From Shinisaurus crocodilurus (taxonomy: Eukaryota > Chordata > Lepidosauria > Squamata > Shinisauridae), in assembly GCA_021292165.1 (NCBI GenBank), contig CM037880.1, forward strand, positions 139,502,564 through 139,566,563: a DNA stretch of 64,000 nucleotides, in the 5' to 3' direction. Positions 56,626-64,000 of this stretch are shown one piece after another (the first letter of the stretch is position 1; every line of letters starts with the position of its first letter). Below the pieces are notes generated by a model. The model was not told the origin of the DNA. It made no database searches and saw only the letters and a list, made by a program, of their open reading frames with translations. The translations under genes and the position numbers were made by a program.

Positions 56626-56765
56626 TTCAAATTTATTTATTTATTAAAATACTGTATATCCTGCTTTTCTGTTTTACAGAAGTGCCCAAGGCAGTTTACA
56701 GTGAGGGGGGGGGAACATTTCAGAACAATAACCAAAAACACTCAACACCTAAAACAGTAAATAAT
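56626..56765 (-). mobile_element. L2/CR1-group LINE tail
   Basis: TTCAAATTTATTTATTTATT, ATCCTGCTTTTCTGTTTTAC, GTGCCCAAGGCAGTTTACAG and then an A-rich stretch. Confidence 0.55.
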
Positions 56766-56777
56766 CAGATTGATTTA

Positions 56778-56874
56778 TTCTGCAATCCTATGCTTGCGTA
56801 CAGGGAAGTAAGTCCCATTAAGTTCAGTGAGGCTTGGTCTCCATCCCAGGTAAGTGTGCATAGGACTGCAGCCT
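56778..56874. mobile_element. GCAATCCTAT-type MITE
   Basis: CTGCAATCCTATGCTTGC, GGGAAGTAAGTCCCATTAAG, CCAGGTAAGTGTGCATAGGA, CTGCAGCC. One of the better preserved copies. Confidence 0.8.
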
Positions 56875-56935
56875 TAGTTCTTGTTTTTTGATTGTGGAAC
56901 AGCTGTAATCTGATTTGTGTTGTGATCAGTGAGGT

Positions 56936-57785
56936 CAGGACCAGTGCAGGGCAGTTTGGCGCCCTAGGCTAAACTATTTAGCGCCCCCCCCTCTTGTGCC
57001 GGGGGGGGGCTCCGGAAAGCAGCCCTGCTCTGCAACCTCCCGCCACCGGACACCCCCCCCGCCACCGGACACCCCCCACCCGCACGCTGCCGCTGCCGCT
57101 CCCCACCTACCTTCCCAGTCCGACGCCTCCTCCGAAAAGGGACCCCCGCGCTCTGTTTTTGGCCGGGGGAAACCAGAGCAACAGGGCTGTTTAAGCCCTG
57201 TTGCCCTGGTTCTTCCCGCCAAAACAGAGCGCGGGCGGGGCTCCGGAAACAGCACGGAGAAGGTAGGTGTCGGGGGGGGAGGCAGCGCGGAGTAGAGGCG
57301 ACGCGAGGCGAAGCGAGGGGGGGAGGCGAAGCGAGGGGGGGAGGCGAAGCGAGGGGGGGAGGCGAGGTGGGGGGGAGGCGGCGCAGAGGCGAAGCGAGGC
57401 GAGGTGGGGGGGGAGGCGGCGCAGAGGCGAAGCGAGGCGAGGTGGGGGGGGAGGCGGCGCGCGGGGGAGACGGCGCAGAGGCGAGGCGAAGCGAGGCGAG
57501 GTGGGGGGGAGGCGGCGGCGAGGCGAGGCGAGGTGGGAGGCGGCGCGGAGGCGAGGCAAGGTGGGAGGCGGCGCGGAGGCGAGGCAAGGTGGGGGGGAGG
57601 CGCCCAGGCTCGGCCCCACCACTACTCCGGGCGCACTGACCTGGCTTTCTCGGAGAGGCGGGCGGGCGGGTGGGCGGGCAGGGCAGGAGCGCGCCGGCAG
57701 CGAAGAGGAGCGCAGCGTTCTGCGCCCTCTTACGCTACGCGCCCTAGGCAACAGCCTAGTTGGCCTAGCGGTAGCGCCGGCCCTG
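56936..57785. mobile_element. hAT family B, long form (850 bp)
   Basis: CAGGACCAGTGCAGGGCAGT at the left and GCGGTAGCGCCGGCCCTG at the right, flanked by AGTGAGGT (56,928-56,935) and AGTGGGGT (57,786-57,793), 7 of 8 matching. Shares its outer 60-80 bp with the short form at 51,670. The core is extremely GC-rich with a minisatellite at about 57,295-57,600. No transposase. Long frames here come from the repeat and are not genes. Confidence 0.85.
57295..57600. repeat. G-rich minisatellite inside the hAT element
   Basis: Units of about 20-60 bp made of GAGGCGAAGCGAGG, GAGGTGGGGGGGAGGCGGCG and variants. GC content far above the surroundings; a G-rich plus strand with many GGG tracts. Confidence 0.9.
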
Positions 57786-57794
57786 AGTGGGGTG

Positions 57795-59310
57795 AGCGGC
57801 TGGAGTGAGCGAAGAGGGTGAGCAAACTGGGGTGGTGGTACCTGGGACTGATCTAAGAGCCAAAGGGGTGGTGGATTTGTGGTTTTTGAGCTGAGTTTCG
57901 TGGCTTATTTGAGGGTTTCCCTCTCTCTTTCTCTCTGGTTTGGGCTTTCTTTCCTTCTGTCTGTCTGTCTTCTATCTGTCTTTCTTTCTTTCTGCTTAGG
58001 TTGCTGGTTCACCCTCAGTCAGCCTGCTATTTTGTGGCTCCCCCCCCTTTTCCAAACTGCTTCTTTTTTTTAACTTAGGGTGGAGCTTTGGCTGGTAGGT
58101 GACCTGAAGTAGCTTGTGGCAAGTGCAGGCTTCTAGAGCTGGGGGTGATCAGAGCAGGTAAGCTCCACAGCAGGACTCTCTGTCTGTTGAGAGTGAGCAA
58201 CTGGAATGAGTGAATAGGGTGAGCAAGCAGGGAGTGACTGGGTTCACACAACACACTAAGCCTCAGTAGGTTAAGTGGCAGAGTGGCTTTGCGTGTTGTC
58301 TGAACCCTGCATGGTGGTTTATAAACCAAATTGATGTGGCTTGTAAACCACCCTGCTAAGCCATGGCTTGCTGTAGAGTTAAGAAAACCCTAGTAGGTTT
58401 AGCATGTTGTCTGAACCTGGGGCCACTGGGGATTCCTTCTGGTTTTTACACTTCCCGAGGTGCTATCGACTTGGGGTAAATGGCAAAACTGAGGGGACAG
58501 TTGGGACTTCCCAGCACCCCCAGAAAACCTGGGGATCTTGCATGGAAGGGGGGAATTGAGGGGGTATCCCCCCAAAACACCCTTTTTTGTAGGATCTTGG
58601 GGTTTTTTAGGAGGGGACCTTGTGCCTCTGGGTTATCCACACTTGGGAAAGTGAGGGCAGCCCAGGGGGACATGAGCCCCCTGCCCAAACCTGAAGATTC
58701 TGCTGCAGAGGGTACTTTCCACTTCCCCCCAATCTTTTTTTTTTTTAATGTAAAAGAAATAGGTAGCAGTGAGCTACAAAGTTCCAACTTGGCATGGACA
58801 TTGTGTCCATTCAGACAAGAGTGCATGCTGAATTGGAACTTTGTAGAAACTATTTCTTTTACATTAAAAAATAAAGTTGGGAGTGGAAAGCACCCTTTGC
58901 TAGCCCCTTGGCAAAATCAGCAGCCCTTTTTTGCCGCTCTTGCCAAGGGACTCTATGCCTTTTTGTCCTCTCAGTGGGTTAGCCTGTCATCTGGGTTCAG
59001 ACAACACGTTAAACCTATTAGGGTTTTCTTAACCCTACTGCAAACCATGGCTTAGCAGGGTGGTTTATAAACCACACCAGGTTGGCTTATAAACCACCAT
59101 GAAGGGTTCAGACAACACACTAAGCCACTCTGCCACATAACCTACTGAGGCTTAGTGTGTTGTGTGAACCCAGTCTAAGAGGCAAAGAGGGGGTGAATTT
59201 CTGGGTTTTTTTAGCTGAGTTTTGTAGCTTATTTGAGGCTCTCTCTCTCTCTCTCTCTCTCTCTGGTTTGGGCTTTTGTTCTCTCGCTCTCTCTTAGGCT
59301 GCTTCCCCCC
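57795..59310. repeat. imperfect direct repeat split by a foldback element
   Basis: GAGTGAGCGAAGAGGGTGAG (57,803) corresponds to GAATGAGTGAATAGGGTGAG (58,204); CTAAGAGCCAAAGGGGTGG, GCTGAGTTTCGTGGCTTATT and CTCTCTGGTTTGGGCTTTC (57,855-57,945) correspond to CTAAGAGGCAAAGAGGGGG, GCTGAGTTTTGTAGCTTATT and CTCTCTGGTTTGGGCTTTT (59,174-59,277). The second unit is interrupted by the element at 58,228-59,176. Confidence 0.7.
58228..59176. mobile_element. foldback element with about 185-bp arms
   Basis: The left arm (58,228-58,420) starts GACTGGGTTCACACAACACA; the right arm (58,990-59,176) ends with its inverse. The arms stay alignable for about 185 bp (for example CCTCAGTAGGTTA, CTGCTAAGCCATGG, TTAAGAAAACCCTA, GTTGTCTGAACC). 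The spacer holds a second palindrome (58,745-58,867, TTAATGTAAAAGAAATAG against its inverse). No protein frame. Related diverged sequence lies near 3.5, 38.1 and 50.9 kb. Confidence 0.8.
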
Positions 59311-60690
59311 ACCCCAAATGGCATTGAGCGGGGGTTTGGACTAGAACATCTCCAAAGTCCCTTTCAGCTCCTTGATTCTGTGTCTGGATGCCTCCATTTG
59401 GTTAAAGGTGTCTTAGAAGCAATAAGTATCAATTTAAAGATTAAAAAATTTACTGCAGTGTAAGCTTCTGTGGAAGAAAGGGTTGGGCAAAATGTCTGTG
59501 GTTAGTGAAAGAGTAGGGCTCTACTAAATGGGAGCACTCTGATACTTAGTCATCTGACCGCCCACAAAAAACTGAAGCCAAACTGTAGATGCTTGTTCAG
59601 TGAACTATGTTGCACTTGTGGGAGTGAAACCTTTCACACCAGCTCAGTTAATTGAGGTCAGTCGTGGAATTTTCACCAATATTCCAGCAGAACGTTCAGC
59701 AGCAGAATATATGCAGTCAAGGAAGAACGGTTACCGGTAGGTTGATTGGGACTAAATCCTTGCACAGTCTACTGAGACAGGAGGAGATGTGTGGGGCAGG
59801 CTGAAGTCTGGAAAACTGAGTGGGAAGAGGTCCCACGAATAGGTAAAGTGTGGTGCAGTGAGACCAAAGGAAGGATGGCTAAAGAAGGAAACAGTGAGCT
59901 GAGAACAGGAATCTGAGAGGGTTGGTGGAAGAGACAAGTACCTAGGTGAAGCTGTCCCCATGACTTATTTCCATGTTAGGAAAAGTGTCACCATTGGGCT
60001 ATGACAACCCTAAGCCCATAGTCAGTTCAGTGAGGGGGCGGGGTCTGAATTTCACATAGTGGTTTGAACTGACAAGCCAACTCTTTGTTCTAGTTGTACT
60101 TGAATTACCACAAGACTCTGTTTTGAACAACAGAGGGTGGGGAGGGGGAAGGAGCTGAAATATGGGAAATATCAGTGACATGTAATTATACCTGGCTACT
60201 CTTGACCTATTGATTCTTTCATTGATATGTTTGCTGTTTTGGCATGTGTGATGTGTCACAATGACATTTAAGTCTCTGTTGTAGGCAACATTCATTCATC
60301 CAACAAATGAGGTGAGAAGATAAGCATTTTGGAAGCGCTGCTTCCTGGGAAGGCATCTGTGCAACAACCTGCGCTTGCTTTCTCATCACAGCAGTAAATT
60401 GTTTCATAGCTGTCGTCATGATGATGGGTTATCATTAGCCTCTTATCTCCTGCAGAAGAACCTGTAGTTGATCAACTTTAGCAGAACTGGGATGATGGCA
60501 ATCAGTCTGACAGAGCATGTCAAGCAGATAGAAAGGGGAAAGTGGAACTGCACAAACTCTAATGAAAAATAGTGGATTAAAGCCCAACTTCTTAGAGGAT
60601 TGTATGAATTTGGCGTACCAGGCAGAAATGATCTTTCCTAAGCTTTACTCTACTATGACTGTGATAACACAATATGCTTAATTTTGTTCT
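59311..60690. other. single-copy sequence, nothing recognised
   Basis: A (CT)n run at 59,238-59,265 lies just before. TACCGGTA lies at 59,733-59,740. A 66-residue minus frame (60,219-60,419) has protein-like composition but no splice context. Confidence 0.4.
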
Positions 60691-61384
60691 TACTGCAAAT
60701 ATTGATGGGGAAATTACTCAGTTATAGGGAGGAAGAGCATTATCATTCATCATATGAGCAGAGCAGATGTTGGGGCAAAGAGAGGATCTGGCAAGGGGAG
60801 GAAGCTCTACAGCGCTGCAAGGCAAGTTGTGATCCAGTGCTGCTGCTACTGCCTTGCTGGGGTCTAACCTCACCTGCGGGACTTCTACTTCGCCTTCTTG
60901 CAGACTCAGGTCCAACAAAGTGCCACCCCACTCCGAGCTGCAACAACTTTGGGAGCTGGGGCATAAAAAGCAGGCCACAGCAGGGATGGGATTGCCGCTG
61001 GCTGGAGTCGTCGGCGCCGAAGGGGGTGACACCAGAGGGGGGTCACCCCTTTGGAGGAGCCACTTTGAGGGTTCACTTGGGTGAGGGCCTATCCCCCTGC
61101 TTGATAGGAGGGAGCGGACTGTTTGCTTCAATTGTGGCCTGCAGTACTGCCTACATTAAGTACCATGTGAGGGTAGTGCCGTACCAAAGATGTGTTTTTA
61201 AGGAAGTGGGGAGGTGTTGGGAGTCAGGGCAACCATCACAGTTATACAGAGGGAGATACGGAGCGGGGAGAGAGTTACACCATAATGAGAGAGAGTACAA
61301 CAATAGGGTGCTGGCTGTCCCTTCATTGTCCCCTAACTCAAATAACCTGGATGGCCCTTGGCAAATAACCCTGGGTGGCCCTGG

Positions 61385-62280
61385 GTTGAAACTGCTGCTG
61401 CTGAATGCCAGGTCGGTGAGTGGTAAAACAGCTGGATGATCATGCCAACCTGGCCTGTATTACAGGGACCTGGTTGGATGAAGTGGTGGTGGTGGTGGTG
61501 GTGGTGGGTTAATCTCTCTCAGCTCTGCCCTCCAGAGTTCTCTGTTCAGCAGCAGGCAAGACCAGGGGGGCGTGAAGGTGGAATGGCAGTGGTCTATCGG
61601 GATTCTCTCCCCCTGACCAGGTGCCCTATCCCACAGTCTGCTGGGTTTGAGTGTGTGTATTTGAAGGTGGGTGCCTGGGACAGACTAGGGATACTGTCCA
61701 CCCTGCTCCTCAACAGTCTCCCTCCCTGAGCTAGCCGAGGTAGTCCCGGGGTTGGGGTTGGAGACCTCTCTGCTTGTTGTGCTGGGGGATTTCAACATCC
61801 ATGCTGAGACTGCCTTGTCAGGAGTGGCTCAGGACTTCATGTCCACCATGACAAACGTGGGTCTGTCCCAAATGGTATCTGGCCCACCCATGTCGCTGGG
61901 CACACTCTGGACCTCGTGTTCTGTGCTGGATGGGGTGATAGTGATCTGAGAGTGGAGGAACTCTTTGTAGTTCTTTTGTCATGGACAGATCACTACCTGG
62001 TGGGGTTTAGACTTGCTGGTGCTTGGAACCTCCACAGGGGTGGAGGGCCGATTAAGATGGTCCACCCCAGGAGGCTGATGGATCTGAATGGCTCTCGGGA
62101 TTTTTCTCTTGCCTCGGCAGGCAATTCTGTCAAAGCCCTGGCTGATCTCTGCAATAGAGAAATGGCCAGGGCAGTGGACACAACTGCTCCTGAGCGCCCT
62201 CCCTCACAAACCACACCAGCACCCTGGTTTTCTAGGAAGGCGGCGGCGGTGAAACGAGTGAGACAGCGACTAGAGTGACA
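61385..62280 (+). pseudogene. LINE ORF2 endonuclease region (broken)
   Basis: LLLLNARSVSGKTAG marks the N-terminal NARS motif of an APE-like endonuclease. A stop follows, and a (GGT)n expansion at 61,482-61,507 falls where an E-T-W-L motif is expected. The frame then recovers: LSQLCPPEFSVQQQARPG, GGMAVVYRDSLPLTRCPI, then in another frame LLVVLGDFNIHAETALSGVA (GDFN motif) and WTDHYLVGFRLAG (TDH motif). At least three frame slips and several stops separate these. In an intact element this domain nicks target DNA to prime reverse transcription. Confidence 0.75.
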
Positions 62281-63545
62281 TTGGCAGAAAACTTGGAGCG
62301 AATCCGATCGAGCACGGGCTAGAGCCTATTTGAATGCCTATTCTTTGGCAATATGGGCAGCAAAAATATATATTTTTCTCTTCCACTATTGCAGCTGCAA
62401 AGAGACGCCCTGCAGAGCTGTTTCAGGCGGTCAGGGGTCTCTTACACACCAGCCTGCAAGAGGAGAACTCAGACCTTTCAACAATTTGCTCAGCACCTTG
62501 CAGACAAAGTCACTCGGATCCTCTCTGACTTCGACGCTATAGTTGATACAGACTCAGTGGATGGAACTTTGGCTCCTGCTTGCCCAGTGTTATTGGATAC
62601 TTTTCAATTTATATAGCCTGAGGATGTGGACAGGATCCTTGGAGAGGTGAGAGCCACCAAGTGTGTTCTAGATTCTTGCCCTTCCTGGCTCATAAAAGCA
62701 GCCAGAGGGAGACTGGCCAAGTGGGTAAGTGAAGTGGTTAATGCTTCTCTTTGTCAAGGCAGGGTTCCAGCCTGCCTGAAGGAGGCAGTGGTGAGACCCC
62801 TGTTGAAAAAACCCTCCCTGAATCCCATTATATTGGATAATTACCAGCCAGTTTCCAATATTCCATTTCTGGGCAAGGTATTGGAGCGCATGGTGGCATC
62901 CCAACTCCAGGGATTCCTGGATGAGACAGATTATCTAGATCCATTTCAATCTTGCTTCAGACCTGGTTATGGGTCAGAAACAGCTTTGGTCACCTTGGTG
63001 GATGAACTACACTGGGAACTAGACCGGGGAAGTGTGTCCCTGTTGGTTCTGCTGGACCTCTCAGTGGCTTTCAATACCATCGACCATGGTATCCTTCTGG
63101 GCCACCTTGCCAGAATGGGACTTGGAGGCACTGTTTTACAGTGGCTCCATTCCTGGAAGGGTGGATCCAGAAGATGATGCTGGGAGACTGCTGTTTGACC
63201 CCCTGGCCGTTGGCCTATGGAATCCCACAGGGTTCCATTTTGTCTCCCATGCTATTTAACATAGACATGAAGCCGTTGGGAGAGACTGTCTGGAGTTTGG
63301 GGGTTCGGTGTCACCGGTATGCTGATGACACCCAACTCTATTTCTCCTTCCCATCTAATTCCAAGGAAGCTGTTGCTGTGCTAAACCGGTGTCTGTCAGC
63401 AGTAATGGAATGGATGAGGGCATACAAATTGAAGCTTAATCCAGACAAGACAGAGGTGCTCCTGGTCAGTCGGAAGGCAGATCAAGGAATAGGGATTCAG
63501 CTTGTGTTGGATGGGGTTACACTGCCCCTGAAGACACAGGTTCGC
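62281..63545 (+). pseudogene. LINE ORF2 reverse transcriptase region (broken)
   Basis: RTQTFQQFAQHLADKVTRIL, then, after a stop at 62,614, VRATKCVLDSCPSWLIKAA, RVPACLKEAVVRPLLKKPSL, NYQPVSNIPFLGKVLERMVA, FQSCFRPGYGSETAL, motif A VLLDLSVAFNTIDH, a stop and frame slip near 63,177, then GIPQGSILSPMLF (motif B), YADDTQLYFSF (motif C, YADD) and KLKLNPDKTEVLLVSRKA. The order and motifs are those of the L2 branch of the CR1 group. Reading resumes beyond the SINE as GVLLDSDLSLAAQ near 63,797. Confidence 0.8.
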
Positions 63546-63546
63546 A

Positions 63547-63796
63547 GTGTGGCGTAGTGGTGAGAGTGCTGGGCTGGGACTCAGGAGATCCAGGTTCTAG
63601 TCCCCGCTCGGCCATGAAACTCACTGGGTGACTTTGGGCCAGTCACTGACTCTCATCCTAACCTACCTCACAGGTTTGTTGTGAGGATAAAAATGGAGAG
63701 GAGGATTATGTAAGCTGCCTTGGGTTCCTTGCAGGAAAAAAAGGCAGGGTATAAATATAATGAATGAATGAATAAATAAATAAATAAATAAATAGG
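63547..63796 (+). mobile_element. tRNA-headed squamate SINE inside the LINE
   Basis: CAGTGTGGCGTAGTGGTGAG, GGTTCTAGTCCCCGCTCGGC, CACTGGGTGACTTTGGGCC, AAAAAGGCAGGGTATAAATA and an AATGA/AATA tail. It splits the LINE frame between QVRS and GVLLDSDL. Confidence 0.85.
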
Positions 63797-63935
63797 TGTA
63801 CTTCTGGATTCAGACCTGAGCCTGGCTGCCCAGGTTTTGGTGGTGGCCAGGAGTGCATTTGCACAGTTAAAGCTCATGCACCAGCTGTGCCTGTTCCTGG
63901 AGATGTCTGATTTGGCCACAGTGACACATGCCTTA

Positions 63936-64000
63936 GTTTGTTTGTTTGTTTAATACATTTTTATACCGCCCAATAGCCAAAGCTCTCTGGGTGGTTCACA
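63936..64000 (-). mobile_element. L2/CR1-group LINE tail, cut by the window end
   Basis: A GTTT tetramer run, then AATACATTTTTATACCGCCC and AATAGCCAAAGCTCTCTGGG, the same terminus as at 43,536 and (inverted) 16,770. It interrupts the older LINE after VTHALV. Confidence 0.75.

Larger units (their letters stand above)
60740..63934 (+). mobile_element. L2/CR1-group LINE, nearly full length, decayed
   Basis: About 650 bp of GC-richer 5' leader (from about 60,740) is followed by ORF2 from about 61,385, through endonuclease and RT, to past 63,930. The 5' limit is uncertain. A SINE (63,547-63,796) and a second LINE tail (63,936 on) are inserted in its 3' part. The same family is present in fragments at 23.2 and 48.97-50.29 kb. 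Confidence 0.8.

Noticed and set aside
56964..57821. Frames of 184-207 residues rich in R/G/E or P/S/A
   Set aside because: They are translations of the GAGGCGAAGCGAGG minisatellite in the long hAT element, open in several frames on both strands.
60219..60419. 66-residue minus-strand frame (starts MTTAMKQFTAVMRKQAQVVA)
   Set aside because: Protein-like composition, but no acceptor/donor pair and no recognised family.
1..64000. CRISPR array, operon or prokaryotic defence system
   Set aside because: No regularly spaced repeats with unique spacers, no dense coding; repeats are vertebrate retroposons and MITEs.

Overview
This window reads as vertebrate, almost certainly squamate reptile (lizard-like), non-coding or intronic DNA. 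It has no bacterial-type gene density, no operons and no RNA genes. It is dominated by interspersed repeats: L2/CR1-group LINEs, an APE-type LINE with a C-terminal C2H2 finger, a tRNA-headed SINE whose tail reads roughly GGCGGGGTATAAATATAATAAATAAATA, a second tRNA-Ala-like SINE, and many short inverted-repeat DNA transposons (MITEs). I identified repeats by reading and by comparing copies inside the window; no library search was run, so family names are provisional.

Layout. 1-9.3 kb: single-copy sequence with an L2-type LINE tail, a SINE inserted into an older MIR-like SINE, several palindromic MITEs and a 260-bp Tigger-like MITE. 9.3-10.6 kb: a 1.29-kb hAT element with a perfect 8-bp target duplication and a GC-rich internal tandem repeat. 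10.6-19 kb: single-copy sequence with SINEs and LINE tails. 19.03-21.75 kb: a 5'-truncated LINE flanked by an 11-bp target duplication; a second copy, differing at only about three positions over 0.7 kb, lies at 43.56-44.27 kb, also with an 11-bp duplication. 22-43 kb: mostly single-copy, with scattered SINEs, MITEs and LINE tails. 43-52 kb: nested LINEs (L2, CR1), hAT elements, and a probable DIRS tyrosine-recombinase remnant. 53.5 kb: the best candidate for a genuine exon (120 bp, open, good splice sites). 55 kb: a possible minus-strand LTR. 56.9-59.3 kb: a long hAT with a minisatellite core next to a ~950-bp foldback element. 60.7 kb to the end: a nearly full-length but decayed L2/CR1-group LINE, interrupted by a SINE and by another LINE tail.

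No complete host gene is visible. Two short stretches look like exons: 53,477-53,596 (+), and 43,019-43,109 (-), the latter ending in a stop after an ITIM-like ISYATV. The most unusual observation is a set of TA-flanked CCGG, CCG and CGG insertions (TACCGGTA, TACCGTA, TACGGTA). They look like excision scars of a TA-targeting transposon with CCG...CGG ends; an apparently intact element of that kind lies at 30,934-31,112.
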